From: Bacteroidaceae bacterium
GTDB taxonomy: Bacteria; Bacteroidota; Bacteroidia; Bacteroidales; Bacteroidaceae
Direction of reading: 5' to 3'
NCBI GenBank assembly: GCA_017458585.1
Contig: JAFTAJ010000037.1
Coordinates: 62,001-126,000, forward strand
DNA length: 64,000 nt
The first letter of the stretch is position 1, and each line of letters opens with the position of its first letter. Below are positions 25,546-35,225 of this stretch, in pieces. The position numbers and the translations under genes are program-made. Under the pieces are notes generated by a model. That model did no database searches, was not told the origin of the DNA, and was given only the letters and a program-made list of their open reading frames with translations.

Positions 25546-28038
25546 CTATTTGACGGTTTCGTTGTCGTTCTGCACTTTCGCCTTCTTGATGGTGATGATA
25601 ATGGCGCCGATGAAGACGAGGAGGAGTATGATGATGGCTATGTAGGCTATCGTCTCTGTGAGGGTGACGGAGGCGGGCTTGTACTCCATGTGGAGGACAT
25701 GCTTGCCGGAGGGAACATAGGCTGCGCGAAGGACATAGTTGACGCGTCCCAGCTGGAGGGGCTGTCCGTCGAGGGTGGCTGTCCAGCCGGGATAGTAGAT
25801 TTCGGAGAAGACAACTACACCTCCGGTGGTGGACTCCACTTCATACTCTAGTTCGTTGGGCTGATAGTTGAAGAGGGTGGCTTTGGCAAGCGAGTCGACT
25901 ACGGCGGGGCCGGAATGGTCGAGCACATTGCGGAAGCTCTGGTCGGCGACGGCTTGCGTGCGAAGGTCGGTGGTGGCGAGAGCATCTATCTCTTCATTAG
26001 GCGTGGCGACATAGCTGATGCTATTGACAAACCACGCGTTGCCCATGGCGAAGGGGTTCTGTACGGCAAACTTGCGTCCCTCGCCTGCGCTGACGATAAA
26101 GTATTTGTCGTTGAGCATGTTGAGCACAGGGAAGAGGCTGTCGCCCTTGACGGTGGTGAGATCGCCTTGGCTGTCGTTGAAAGCCTTGATGACAGCATTC
26201 ATCTCAGAGCCGATGTGGCGGTCGATGAGGTCCTGATAGCGTCCGAGCTTGACAGCGCTATAGCCGCCGATGCTCTTATGGAAGTAAGAGGTCTCGTTTT
26301 CGTTGAAGGTATTGGTGGTGAAGTTGAGGACACGGTAAGAGAGGCTGGTGTCCTGCAGTATCTGCTCGTCGGCCTCGGTCTTGACGAAGGCATTCTGAAT
26401 GTCTTCGGGGAGAACGAACATGGAGTCGTTGAGGTAGCGCTTGTTGATGCCGTACATATCTATAAGGCATAGCACGGCAAGAGCTGCGACGGCAATGACG
26501 GCCTTAATCTTTTGCTTGGCGTAGAGCCATACGAGGACGGCACCGAGTAGCACATAGAGAAGAGTGCGCCATGCGTCGGAGGCGAAGATGGCCTGACGGA
26601 CATTGGTGATATCGGCGAGGATGTCGGGGTATTGGCCGAGCTGTGTGAGTTCATTGCGCGAGGCGAAAGGCTCGTTGAGACTGGGGAAGAGAGCGTAGAG
26701 GAGAGCAGCTCCTCCTACAAGGGCTAGACTAGTCCAAAACTTCCATAGGTTCTTGCCCAGGGCGTCGGTACGCTCCTTGAGCACCTTGGCCAAGGCCATG
26801 ATGGCGAGTAGCGGTATGGTGAACTCGGCAATGACGAGAATGGAGGATACGGTGCGGAATTTATTGTAGAGCGGTACATGGTCGATGAACCACTGGGTGA
26901 AGCCCATGAAGTTGTGGCCCCACGAGAGGAGGATAGAGAGTATGGTGGCAGCCAAAAGTGCCCATTTCATCGGGCCTTTTACGACAAAGAGCCCGAGGAT
27001 GAAGAGGAACATAATAATAGCGCCGACATAGACTGGGCCAGAGGTGCCGGGCTGGTCACCCCAATACATGCTGATGCCGTTGTAGTACTGAGAGTACTGG
27101 CCTTTCTCCATAGCGATATCGCTCTCTGACAATGGCACGGAGGCACCGCCCTTGGCATTGGGGATGAGTAGGGTGAGTGTCTCGTCGATGCCATAGGACC
27201 ACTGGGTGATGTATTCGGCGGTGAGTCCGCTCTTCTCGGAGGAGCCTTCAGCGGCAAGTTCGCTGCGTCCGCGCATGGTCTCCTTGCTATATTCGTAGGT
27301 GTGGTAGAGGTTGGAGAGGTTGGCACAGATGGCTATGGTTGCTGCGATGAGCATAGTGACTGTTCCTTTCCAGAATGTGCCCATCGTCTTGTTGCGTAGG
27401 GCGATGATAAGGTAGGCTATCCACATAAAGCCCATGACGGGGAGGAAGTAATAGGTCATCTGGAGGTGGTTGCTCAGTATCTGGAATGCCAGGAACAGAG
27501 CCAGGACGGCGCCACCCCAGAGGTATTTGCCCTTGAAGCATAGCACCATACCGGCGATGGTGGGCGGAATGAAGGCAAGGGTGAGCAACTTCCATATGTG
27601 GCCAGCGCCTATGATGATAAAGAAGTATGAAGAGAATCCCCACGCTATGGCGCCGAGAATGGAGAGTAGCGGCTTGTAGCCCATGGCGCGCATGAGAATG
27701 TAGAAACCTACGAGCAGGATGAAGACGTACATGACTACGGTGGGTAGGCCGAGTTCATAGACATTGCGCATGGTGTCGAGAGTGGTGCGCGAGCCGTAGG
27801 ACGGCGACATCTGGTAGGTGGGCATGCCGCTGAACAGGGAGTTGGTCCAGCGTGTTTCTTCGCCGGTGCGCTCATGGTATTGTGTCAGTTCCTGTCCGCT
27901 ACCGATGGCTCCCGTGTGATCGGAACCTGATAAAACCAGTCCTTCGCTTACTGGCGAAAGGAAATAAATAAATCCAATGACGATGAAGAGCACTACGGCT
28001 GTTGCGTCGGGCCAAATCTTCTGAAAAAGTTTCTGCAT
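25546..28038 (-). CDS. YfhO-family large membrane protein (glycosyltransferase-like)
   Basis: 830 residues with about 12-13 hydrophobic segments over the first two thirds, an extracytoplasmic domain (about 560-780) and a last membrane helix before a short charged tail. Signatures of YfhO-type proteins are visible: a long first loop, YYLPVMGF, and the C-terminal [16 protein letters not shown] motif. YfhO relatives in Firmicutes glycosylate lipoteichoic acid; in Bacteroidetes the acceptor is unknown. It lies between ahcY and hisS, probably in one transcript, though no functional link is evident. Confidence 0.85.
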   Translation of the reverse strand: MQKLFQKIWPDATAVVLFIVIGFIYFLSPVSEGLVLSGSDHTGAIGSGQELTQYHERTGEETRWTNSLFSGMPTYQMSPSYGSRTTLDTMRNVYELGLPTVVMYVFILLVGFYILMRAMGYKPLLSILGAIAWGFSSYFFIIIGAGHIWKLLTLAFIPPTIAGMVLCFKGKYLWGGAVLALFLAFQILSNHLQMTYYFLPVMGFMWIAYLIIALRNKTMGTFWKGTVTMLIAATIAICANLSNLYHTYEYSKETMRGRSELAAEGSSEKSGLTAEYITQWSYGIDETLTLLIPNAKGGASVPLSESDIAMEKGQYSQYYNGISMYWGDQPGTSGPVYVGAIIMFLFILGLFVVKGPMKWALLAATILSILLSWGHNFMGFTQWFIDHVPLYNKFRTVSSILVIAEFTIPLLAIMALAKVLKERTDALGKNLWKFWTSLALVGGAALLYALFPSLNEPFASRNELTQLGQYPDILADITNVRQAIFASDAWRTLLYVLLGAVLVWLYAKQKIKAVIAVAALAVLCLIDMYGINKRYLNDSMFVLPEDIQNAFVKTEADEQILQDTSLSYRVLNFTTNTFNENETSYFHKSIGGYSAVKLGRYQDLIDRHIGSEMNAVIKAFNDSQGDLTTVKGDSLFPVLNMLNDKYFIVSAGEGRKFAVQNPFAMGNAWFVNSISYVATPNEEIDALATTDLRTQAVADQSFRNVLDHSGPAVVDSLAKATLFNYQPNELEYEVESTTGGVVVFSEIYYPGWTATLDGQPLQLGRVNYVLRAAYVPSGKHVLHMEYKPASVTLTETIAYIAIIILLLVFIGAIIITIKKAKVQNDNETVK

Positions 28039-28071
28039 ATCTTTTAATTCTTAAATTCTTAAGGCTAATTG

Positions 28072-29484
28072 CTAATACCTATAATTCTCTGCCTTAAACG
28101 GTCCGTCGACCTCTACCCCGATATAGGTAGCCTGCTCGGGAGTGAGGGTGCTGAGGTGGGCACCGATGCGTTCAAGGTGTAGGCGTGCCACTTCTTCGTC
28201 GAGTTTCTTGGGCAGGGTATAGACACCTATGTCGTAGTGACGGTTGAAGAGCTCTATCTGCGCGAGGACTTGGTTGGTAAAAGAATTGCTCATCACGAAA
28301 CTGGGATGGCCTGTGGCACACCCGAGGTTGACGAGGCGCCCGTCGGCGAGCAGAGTGATATGGTGTCCGTCAGGGAAACGGTAGCTGTCGACCTGTGGTT
28401 TTATGTTGGTGCGGACGATGCCCTCCACCTGCTTGAGTTTTTCTACTTGTATCTCGGAGTCGAAATGGCCGATGTTGCATACGATGGCCTCGTCGGGCAT
28501 ACGCCTCATGTGTTCAACGGTGATCACATCGATATTGCCAGTGCAAGTGACGAAGATATTGCCACGGGGAGCAGCCTCGTCCATGGTTACAACCTCGTAA
28601 CCCTCCATCGCTGCCTGCAGGGCACAGATGGGGTCTATCTCCGTGATGAGTACGTGGGCTCCGTAATTCTTTAGGCTCTGGGCGCATCCCTTGCCGACAT
28701 CACCGTAGCCTGCCACAACAGCAACTTTGCCTGCAATCATGACATCGGTGGCACGCTTGATGCCGTCAACGAGGCTCTCGCGACAGCCGTATAGATTGTC
28801 GAACTTGATCTTGGTGACGGAGTCGTTGACATTGAAGGCGGGAAACAGAAGCTCGCCCTTTGCCTGCATATTGTAAAGGCGATGAACGCCGGTAGTGGTT
28901 TCTTCGGACACACCGCGGATAGCCTTGGCTGTATCGTGCCAGTGGTGCGGTTGCTCCTTGAGGACACGCTTGAGCAGCAGCTTGAGTTCGCGCTCGTCAT
29001 CGCTGCCCGACGGAGTATCAAGGATGGAGGGGTCGTCTTCTGCCTGCACGCCGAGGTGAATCATCAGGGTGGCATCGCCGCCATCATCGACAATCATATT
29101 GGGAAAAGAAGAACCAAAATTCAGGGCTTGGAGGGTGCACCACCAATAGTCGTGGAGGCTCTCGCCCTTCCATGCGAAGACGGAAGTGCCGCTCTCGGCA
29201 ATGGCTGCCGCGGCGTGGTCCTGAGTGGAGTAGATATTGCACGAGCACCATCTTACTTCTGCGCCGAGGGCTTTGAGGGTCTCAATGAGCATGGCGGTCT
29301 GTATAGTCATGTGAAGTGAGCCCATGATGCGTGCTCCCTTGAGCGGCTTGCTGTCGGAATATTTCTTGCGAAGCTCCATCAGTCCGGGCATCTCATGCTC
29401 GGCTATTCTCATCTCTTCTCTTCCGAAAGCGGCGAGGCTGAGGTCTGCCACTTTATAGGGTAGGTTGGAAAACAGTTGATCCAT
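28072..29484 (-). CDS. ahcY: Adenosylhomocysteinase
   Basis: 470 residues, typical for the family. It splits S-adenosylhomocysteine into adenosine and homocysteine, keeping methylation reactions running. Visible signatures are [16 protein letters not shown], the substrate-site [12 protein letters not shown], the NAD site [16 protein letters not shown], and the C-terminal YRY. It is first in a probable operon with the YfhO protein and hisS (gaps of 33 and 10 bases). Confidence 0.97.
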   Translation of the reverse strand: MDQLFSNLPYKVADLSLAAFGREEMRIAEHEMPGLMELRKKYSDSKPLKGARIMGSLHMTIQTAMLIETLKALGAEVRWCSCNIYSTQDHAAAAIAESGTSVFAWKGESLHDYWWCTLQALNFGSSFPNMIVDDGGDATLMIHLGVQAEDDPSILDTPSGSDDERELKLLLKRVLKEQPHHWHDTAKAIRGVSEETTTGVHRLYNMQAKGELLFPAFNVNDSVTKIKFDNLYGCRESLVDGIKRATDVMIAGKVAVVAGYGDVGKGCAQSLKNYGAHVLITEIDPICALQAAMEGYEVVTMDEAAPRGNIFVTCTGNIDVITVEHMRRMPDEAIVCNIGHFDSEIQVEKLKQVEGIVRTNIKPQVDSYRFPDGHHITLLADGRLVNLGCATGHPSFVMSNSFTNQVLAQIELFNRHYDIGVYTLPKKLDEEVARLHLERIGAHLSTLTPEQATYIGVEVDGPFKAENYRY

Positions 29485-29505
29485 GTGTGTGTAGTGTTAT
29501 AGAGT

Positions 29506-29558
29506 CTGCCAATGGCAGGCGTGTGCTACATATTTATATATAACGCGCTGCGAAGTTA
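29506..29558 (-). promoter_or_regulatory. ahcY -7 box and leader palindrome
   Basis: TAACTTCG on the minus strand (29551-29558) is a one-base variant of TAnnTTTG. The leader of about 60 bases holds CTGCCA-T-TGGCAG on the transcript strand (29506-29518), a perfect 13-base palindrome, 21 bases before the ATG. No known SAH riboswitch form can be drawn in so short a leader. Confidence 0.45.
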
Positions 29559-29631
29559 CAACTTTTTGCGCAATATAAAGAGCACCAGTGCTTGAAAACT
29601 ACATAGGGGTAGCAAATATCAGAGGATTTAT

Positions 29632-29692
29632 AATTGAAATTGAAAATTGAGAATTGAAAATTAGGGAATGAAGAAAAAAAAGTGTAATTTTG
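29632..29692 (+). promoter_or_regulatory. nhaD -7 box preceded by an AATTGA repeat
   Basis: TAATTTTG at 29685-29692 matches the -7 consensus, 32 bases before the ATG. Upstream, AATTGA words recur four times at a step of six or seven (29632-29657). They cover the -33 to -60 region, where no TTTG is present. Confidence 0.55.
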
Positions 29693-29724
29693 TAGTCTCC
29701 CAAAATAAAGACATATAGAAATTC

Positions 29725-31059
29725 ATGACACTAACAATCGTTATCGTCTTTCTGATAGGCTACCTGTTTATCTCGTTAGAGGGAAATCTCAAGGTAAACA
29801 AAACGGCTATAGCACTGCTGCTGAGCGTGGTACTGTGGACGCTTTACACATGTGGATTGTCGGGATATACCCCAGAGGGGGTGGCGTTTGAAGATTTCAA
29901 GAATGCTGTGATAAACTCACGCTTTGTGGAGCATGTGGGCGATACGAGTGAGATACTCTTCTTCCTGCTGGGAGCGATGACCATCGTGGAGGTGGTGGAC
30001 AGCAACGGAGGTTTCAATTTCGTAAGGCAGAAATTGGCCACGCGCAGCAAGCATGCTCTGCTGTGGAGAGTGATTATAGTTACCTTCTTCTTGTCTGCCA
30101 CGCTTGATAACCTAACAACATCCATAGTGATGGTCATGGTGCTAAGGAAACTGGTGGTGTCGAGACATACCCGCATGCTTTACTGCGGTGTTGTAATCTT
30201 GGCAGCTAATGCAGGCGGTGCGTTCTCTCCGATAGGTGACGTGACGACCATCATGCTGTGGATTAAGGGCAATGTGTCGAGCATGGGCGTGATTAGTGAG
30301 CTGTTCCTGCCATCGCTGGCAACGGTAATTGTTCCTGCGGTGGTGCTGCAATGGCAGATGAAGGGAAGGCTGAGGCCTATGGTAAAAGAACCGGAGGGAA
30401 CGGAGGAGAAATATGATTTTTCGCTGACGCAGAGGAATGTGGTGTTTTATGTGGGCATCGTGGGACTGTTGTCGGTGCCTGTGTTTAGGAGTGTGACAGG
30501 TCTGCCTCCGTTTATGGGTGTTATCTTGGTGCTGAGCATACTGTGGGTTATCACGGAGTTTTTCTACAGCAGCCGCAAGATAGAGAGCAATCGTGCCAAC
30601 CGTGTGAGTCGTGTGCTGCACAGCATAGACATGTCAACGATACTCTTTTTCCTTGGAATCTTGATGTCGGTAGCTGCTTTGGAAGAGACGGGTGTCTTGA
30701 CAACTTTTGGTAAGACGCTTGACCAATTGACCGAAGGCAACCATTATCTAGTGACAGGTGTGATAGGCGTGGCTTCTTCAATTGTGGATAATGTCCCGCT
30801 GGTGGCAAGCTGTATGGGAATGTATGACATACAGATGGTGGGTGATTTTGCCCAAGACGGTATTTTCTGGCAGCTGCTTGCCTACTGTGCCGGCACAGGT
30901 GGTAGTATCCTTATAATAGGGTCAGCCGCAGGTGTGGTGGTGATGGGTTTTGAGAAAATAAGCTTCGGCTGGTATATGAGACATTTTAGTCTGCTTGCAC
31001 TGCTGGGTATGCTTAGCGGAATGGGCACATATTACTTGCAGCGTGTGCTGTTTTTCTAA
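29725..31059 (+). CDS. nhaD: Na+/H+ antiporter NhaD
   Basis: 444 residues with 11-13 membrane segments. The two half-repeats carry FLSATLDNLTTSIVM and ASSIVDNVPLVAS, the Asp-Asn signatures of the ion-transporter superfamily, and ANAGGAFSPIGDVTTIMLW is characteristic of NhaD. It exchanges sodium for protons across the inner membrane. It has its own promoter and is divergent from ahcY. Confidence 0.92.
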   Translation: MTLTIVIVFLIGYLFISLEGNLKVNKTAIALLLSVVLWTLYTCGLSGYTPEGVAFEDFKNAVINSRFVEHVGDTSEILFFLLGAMTIVEVVDSNGGFNFVRQKLATRSKHALLWRVIIVTFFLSATLDNLTTSIVMVMVLRKLVVSRHTRMLYCGVVILAANAGGAFSPIGDVTTIMLWIKGNVSSMGVISELFLPSLATVIVPAVVLQWQMKGRLRPMVKEPEGTEEKYDFSLTQRNVVFYVGIVGLLSVPVFRSVTGLPPFMGVILVLSILWVITEFFYSSRKIESNRANRVSRVLHSIDMSTILFFLGILMSVAALEETGVLTTFGKTLDQLTEGNHYLVTGVIGVASSIVDNVPLVASCMGMYDIQMVGDFAQDGIFWQLLAYCAGTGGSILIIGSAAGVVVMGFEKISFGWYMRHFSLLALLGMLSGMGTYYLQRVLFF

Positions 31060-31138
31060 TAATTGATAGAAAAAGTTGCCATTTTCTGTAACTTTTCGTT
31101 TTCTTAATCGTTTAACTAATAGAAGAGTTTCTTCCCCG

Positions 31139-31648
31139 ATGATTGACTTCAACAAAGACGTGATGCCGCTGAAGAACAAGTTTTACAGACTTGCGCTCCG
31201 ATTGCTACACAACGATGCTGAAGCACAGGACATCACTCAGGAGACACTCATACGCCTATGGACACGGTGCGGAAGTCTGGCTTCGGTTGCCGATGCAGAG
31301 AATTTGGGGCTTACAATTAGCTACAATCTCTCAAGAGATGCACTGTCCAGGGTGGGGCGGAACTACGAGCCGCTGGAGAGCATAGATGAAAATCTGGTAC
31401 AAAACAACTCGCAAGACATCATGGAGATGCTTGTTGCCGCCGACCGTCGTACCTTTATAAAAAAGATAATAAATAACCTTCCAACAAAACAAAAGACATT
31501 AGTGCAACTGCGAGATATAGAAGGCAAGAGCTATCGCGAGATTGCCGATATCATGCAGATAAGCGAAGAAGATGTGAAGATAACGCTCTATCGTGCACGC
31601 CAAAGTTTGAAGGAAGTGTGCAAGAAATCTGATGCCTATGGATTGTAA
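31139..31648 (+). CDS. ECF-type RNA polymerase sigma factor
   Basis: 169 residues from the ATG at 31139. Region 2 (PLKNKFYRLALRLLHNDAEA, DITQETLIRLW) and region 4 (LPTKQKTLVQLRDIEGKSYR, then IADIMQISEEDVKITLYRAR) are clear. A longer frame begins at 31076, but the shorter start begins just before region 2 and follows a TAACTTTT box (31089-31096), a one-base variant of the -7 consensus. It is first in a three-gene module with a membrane protein and a DUF4252 protein. Confidence 0.9.
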   Translation: MIDFNKDVMPLKNKFYRLALRLLHNDAEAQDITQETLIRLWTRCGSLASVADAENLGLTISYNLSRDALSRVGRNYEPLESIDENLVQNNSQDIMEMLVAADRRTFIKKIINNLPTKQKTLVQLRDIEGKSYREIADIMQISEEDVKITLYRARQSLKEVCKKSDAYGL

Positions 31649-32153
31649 GAATATATCAAATCTGGTTGAGCGCTACTTTAAGTGCAACACCAGCGCACAA
31701 GAAGAGCAGATGCTCCGTGATTACTTCCGTAACGAGGAAGTGGCAGAGGAGTTGCTCGCCTACAAAGACTTATTCTGTGGGATGCAGGATGAAGCAAACA
31801 TAAGCTTACCCGCTGACTTTGACGCGAAGGTGCAAGAGCGCATCAAGAGCCAGAAGAGCAAGACTCCATTCAAGGCGCGCATCATCAGTATGAATAGGAC
31901 TCTGAGTCCTCTGTATAAGGCAGTGGCTTCAGTGGCGCTGGTTATCACGGTAGGCGTGATGTCGGGCAAATTCTGGTCTGCACGAGATCCTGAGCCAGTG
32001 GAGTACAACTATGCAAACTATCACGATACCTACTCCGATCCGGAGATAGCGTGCGAGAAAGTAGCCGATGTGCTTCGCGATCTCAGCATTACGCTGAAAG
32101 GTTCAGAAGTAGCTGACACAGCAACTGTAATGACAGAGAGCAAGATGAAGTAA
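31638..32153 (+). CDS. Single-pass membrane protein, probable anti-sigma factor
   Basis: 171 residues from ATG 31638 (an ATG at 31632 would add two). It overlaps the sigma gene by 11 bases. The N-terminal half resembles the short cytoplasmic part of Bacteroidetes anti-sigma proteins (LVERYFKCNTSAQEEQMLRD). One membrane segment lies at about 93-110 (AVASVALVITVGVMSG), followed by an acidic periplasmic tail. Position and layout support control of the neighbouring sigma factor; the classical zinc-binding motif is absent. Confidence 0.7.
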   Translation: MDCKNISNLVERYFKCNTSAQEEQMLRDYFRNEEVAEELLAYKDLFCGMQDEANISLPADFDAKVQERIKSQKSKTPFKARIISMNRTLSPLYKAVASVALVITVGVMSGKFWSARDPEPVEYNYANYHDTYSDPEIACEKVADVLRDLSITLKGSEVADTATVMTESKMK

Positions 32154-32160
32154 GAATAGA

Positions 32161-32697
32161 ATGAGAAGCCTGCTGTTTTCCATACTGATTGCGCTCATTC
32201 CGTCGGCCGTTGTCTACGGTGGCTCGGAACAGGACTTTATAGGAAAGATGTTAAGTCATGTAAATGGTAAGACTGACACGTATTTAGCGTCAGAGTATGA
32301 GCACATCACGGTGAGTCCTACGATGATAAAGAGTGTGCTGAAGATGATAGGCAGCAACACCAAACTGATGTCGGAGGTTGATGCCGACAAGCAAGAGCAA
32401 CTCAAGGGGTTGTTGGAAAATGTGAAAAGCCTTCGTATCCTGACAGTCTCCAAGGAGGCTGACAAGTATATGACGCTGACACAAAAACTATTAAAAAAAC
32501 ACAAGCGTGTGTATAAGGAGTATGCCGTCGAGCAACTGGGCGACGACAAACAGATATGGACACGCCAGTCAGGCAAAAACGTGATAGAGATAGTGATGAT
32601 AGAAGAAGCTCCAAAAGGAAAAGACACACTTCAGATTGTTGATCTTACAGGAAGTTTTGGGGATAATTTCTTCAACATGCTAATGAAAATGCGCTGA
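32161..32697 (+). CDS. DUF4252-family exported protein
   Basis: 178 residues: a signal peptide (about 1-20), then the DUF4252-like body (VKSLRILTVSKEADKYMTLT, KQIWTRQSGKNVIEIVMIEE, IVDLTGSFGDNFFNML). Proteins of this type commonly follow sigma/anti-sigma pairs in Bacteroides and Prevotella. It starts seven bases after the preceding stop. It may be an envelope stress sensor or target; function is unknown. Confidence 0.8.
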   Translation: MRSLLFSILIALIPSAVVYGGSEQDFIGKMLSHVNGKTDTYLASEYEHITVSPTMIKSVLKMIGSNTKLMSEVDADKQEQLKGLLENVKSLRILTVSKEADKYMTLTQKLLKKHKRVYKEYAVEQLGDDKQIWTRQSGKNVIEIVMIEEAPKGKDTLQIVDLTGSFGDNFFNMLMKMR

Positions 32698-32795
32698 AAA
32701 ACCAAACATAGAAGTTTATTAAGACCAACAAAATATAGGTTTCATTCTCTCAAAACCTTTTTTGGGCTCCCTGTGAAGGAAGCTGCAAAGACTTT

Positions 32796-32820
32796 AGTCC
32801 CGATAATGTCGGGACTTTTG
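32796..32820 (+). terminator. Rho-independent terminator after the sigma module
   Basis: AGTCCCGA (32796-32803) and TCGGGACT (32809-32816) enclose TAATG, followed by TTTGTTTT. It lies about 100 bases past the DUF4252 stop. Confidence 0.85.
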
Positions 32821-32867
32821 TTTTATGATGATCAAAAGAGCATATTATATGTAAAAAAGGAGAGTAA

Positions 32868-32899
32868 TTTGCTCATTCCAAACAAATTGTCTATCTTTG
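32868..32899 (+). promoter_or_regulatory. ribF promoter (TTTG-N20-TATCTTTG)
   Basis: TTTG at 32868-32871 and TATCTTTG at 32892-32899. The leader is about 50 bases and carries ATTGT-AA-ACAAT (32914-32925). It is too short for an FMN riboswitch. Confidence 0.8.
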
Positions 32900-32953
32900 C
32901 CGCTAGTTAGTCTATTGTAAACAATCAAAACAGGGATAGAGAGACGCCTTCCT

Positions 32954-33901
32954 ATGCAAGTGTTTCAAGATATATTCTCCGTTGAAATCGCGGATATGTG
33001 CGTTCAGACCATAGGAGGATTTGATGGTCTGCACAGAGGGCACCAATACCTGCTGCAACAGGTAAGGGAAGCTGCCATGCAGAGGAGGGCAAAGTCAATG
33101 GTTATAACATTCAAGAACCACCCATCGGATATTCTGCATCCTGACAAACCTGTAAAATTACTTACCACCCTTAAGGAGAAACTGTCAGTCTTGGAAAGTA
33201 TTGGCATTGACTATGTCGTGGCGGTAGAATTCACTCCCGAACTTTCAAGGGTGAGTGCTAAAGACTTTATGAAGGAAATCCTTATCGACAAGCTGAGGGG
33301 AAAGGTTCTCTTTGTGGGCTATGATCATCGTTTTGGCCATCAATCTTCAGAAACATTCTTCGATTATCAAAGATATGGTAAGGAACTCGGCATGGAGGTA
33401 ATCCTGGCGGGCGAGTTGCCGCAAGAGGAAAGTGCGATACACATATCTTCATCTGCTATACGAAGGGCGATAGCAGAGGGGGATATGGTGCTGACAAAAG
33501 AGTTGCTTGGACGTTATTATAGTATAGAAGGAACAGTAATTCATGGAGAAGGCATCGGTCGCACTATCGGTTTTCCAACTGCCAATATTGCGATGGAGAG
33601 TCCATGTAAATTGTTGCCCAAAGATGGAGCGTATATGGTAAGGGCTTATGTCAAGGGAGACTACCATGACGGCATGCTATACATAGGGAATAGACCGACG
33701 ATTGACAATCTCGCACAGGAACAGCGTATAGAGGTGTATATACTCGATTATAACGAAGATATCTATGACCAGAATGTGCGCATAGAGTTTGTAAATTACC
33801 TTCGTGGTGAACAACATTTTGGTTCTATTGAAGATTTGCAAGCGCAACTCCAAGTCGATCTCATTCAAATAAGAGAGAGCAGCAAAAGAATAAAACAATG
33901 A
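32954..33901 (+). CDS. ribF: Bifunctional riboflavin kinase/FAD synthetase
   Basis: 315 residues. The N-terminal adenylyltransferase has GGFDGLHRGHQYLL and the HISSSAIRRAIAEGD motif; the C-terminal kinase has GEGIGRTIGFPTANI and DGAYMVRAYV. It converts riboflavin to FMN and then FAD. The stop overlaps the start of the CPBP gene by four bases (ATGA), so the two are translated from one message. Confidence 0.95.
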   Translation: MQVFQDIFSVEIADMCVQTIGGFDGLHRGHQYLLQQVREAAMQRRAKSMVITFKNHPSDILHPDKPVKLLTTLKEKLSVLESIGIDYVVAVEFTPELSRVSAKDFMKEILIDKLRGKVLFVGYDHRFGHQSSETFFDYQRYGKELGMEVILAGELPQEESAIHISSSAIRRAIAEGDMVLTKELLGRYYSIEGTVIHGEGIGRTIGFPTANIAMESPCKLLPKDGAYMVRAYVKGDYHDGMLYIGNRPTIDNLAQEQRIEVYILDYNEDIYDQNVRIEFVNYLRGEQHFGSIEDLQAQLQVDLIQIRESSKRIKQ

Positions 33902-34695
33902 AAAAGACACTTTTAATAATCGGCGTATTCATCCTTTCTCAGGTGCTGGCAGGACTAGTTGTTTCCGTTGCTGCAATGATACGCTTGTATATGCAGGGCA
34001 AAGGTTTTAGCGGAGACGTTGAATTTTCGCCATCAGAAATGCTAATAGCGTTGATGGCCAGCGAGATAATCATCATTATTGCCACAATCCTTATCTGCCG
34101 CAAGGGATTCAAGGAACCTTTTCGATGGAGGATTTCTTTTGGAAGGGGACTGGCAGTGGTCTTAGTCTCAATAGTAGGTTTCTTTGCTCTCGTTGTTCTT
34201 ACCGAGGCATTAGCTGAGTGGCTCAGTCTGCCAGACTATTTGGAGGAGACGTTTAAGGTTGCGAGTCTAAGTTCGCTTAGTCTTTGGGCAATGGCAATGG
34301 TAGGTCCGGTATCAGAAGAAATTGCCTTTAGATATGGAATTGCAGGCTCGTTGCTTGAGTCAACAAAGATGTCCAAATGGCTGGTAGTTCTCGTCTCGGC
34401 CATACTCTTTAGCCTACTCCACATGAATCCCGCACAGATGCTTGTCGCTTTTATCTTGGGCTTGTTCCTTGGATGGTTATATGTTATTACTCTCAGCATT
34501 TGGCCCTGCATCATCTGTCATGTGGCTAATAATGCTGCGAGCGTTATACTTATGCGTCAGAATTCAGAAAAGATGGAAGACTATACATTGTCGGCTTTGA
34601 TTCCAGACAACACATGGTTTGCTGTAACGCTTTGTGGATGTGCTGTAGTCTTGCTCCTTTCTGTTCTTGCCCTGCGACATTGTACAAAAAAGTAA
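33898..34695 (+). CDS. CPBP-family intramembrane metalloprotease
   Basis: 265 residues with about eight membrane segments. The three CPBP motifs are complete: EEIAFRYG (Glu140, Glu141, Arg145), FSLLHMNP (His175) and CHVANNAA (His208, Asn212), which form the metal site. In other bacteria family members process prenylated proteins or give bacteriocin self-immunity; the substrate here is unknown. Coupled to ribF by a four-base overlap. Confidence 0.88.
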   Translation: MKKTLLIIGVFILSQVLAGLVVSVAAMIRLYMQGKGFSGDVEFSPSEMLIALMASEIIIIIATILICRKGFKEPFRWRISFGRGLAVVLVSIVGFFALVVLTEALAEWLSLPDYLEETFKVASLSSLSLWAMAMVGPVSEEIAFRYGIAGSLLESTKMSKWLVVLVSAILFSLLHMNPAQMLVAFILGLFLGWLYVITLSIWPCIICHVANNAASVILMRQNSEKMEDYTLSALIPDNTWFAVTLCGCAVVLLLSVLALRHCTKK

Positions 34696-34713
34696 CAACC
34701 AAATTTTATAACT

Positions 34714-35214
34714 ATGAAAACTATTTTGCTACTTGCTGTTTTTTCCATTTTCACACTATTGCCGTCAGGCTTCGCCTTGAAGCAAAGCGGCGATAGTGAT
34801 AAGAAAGAACAAATTGGAATAGCTTCTTTCTATGCTAAGGTAGTAAAGACCCGCATGGCCAATGGTATGCGCTATCACAAAGACAGTATGATATGTGCTC
34901 ACCGCACACATCCCTTTGGAACATTGCTGAAAGTCACCAATCTTAAGAACAACAAGACAGTGGTAGTGAAGGTAACCGATCGTGGCCCCTTTGCTCGAGG
35001 ACGAATAATAGACCTTTCGTGGGGTGCGGCAGAGAAGCTCGGTTTTATAGCTGCAGGCTTGACGAGGGTTAAAGTCGAGGTTTACGATGGGAAGATAAAT
35101 TCTGAGATAGACACTCATCCCAACGACTCAACCGATTTGATAATAGACTACGAGAACCGTGAGGGGTATGAGTTCCCTTACACTCCTACACAGAAAACAG
35201 AAGAGGAGGAATAG
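34714..35214 (+). CDS. RlpA-like septal-ring protein (double-psi beta-barrel)
   Basis: 166 residues: a signal peptide (about 1-21, ending PSGFA), then a double-psi barrel (GIASFYAKVVKTRMANGMRY ... AHRTHPFGTLLKVTN ... VKVTDRGPFARGRIIDLS), including the Asp of the family's active-site motif. RlpA-type proteins cut or bind denuded glycan strands of peptidoglycan. No SPOR domain is present; the short acidic C-terminal tail replaces it. It lies 18 bases after the CPBP gene and converges with the antiporter gene, leaving 11 bases between them. Confidence 0.85.
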   Translation: MKTILLLAVFSIFTLLPSGFALKQSGDSDKKEQIGIASFYAKVVKTRMANGMRYHKDSMICAHRTHPFGTLLKVTNLKNNKTVVVKVTDRGPFARGRIIDLSWGAAEKLGFIAAGLTRVKVEVYDGKINSEIDTHPNDSTDLIIDYENREGYEFPYTPTQKTEEEE

Positions 35215-35225
35215 ACCGAACTCTT

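Noticed and set aside
29485-29550. SAH riboswitch before ahcY
   Set aside because: The leader is short and shows only one simple palindrome; the conserved bases of the known class were not seen.
32900-32953. FMN riboswitch before ribF
   Set aside because: The leader is only about 50 bases, far too short for the conserved six-stem RFN fold.
33898-34695. Bacteriocin immunity protein
   Set aside because: CPBP proteins can confer immunity, but no bacteriocin or double-Gly leader peptide gene lies nearby and the gene is coupled to ribF.
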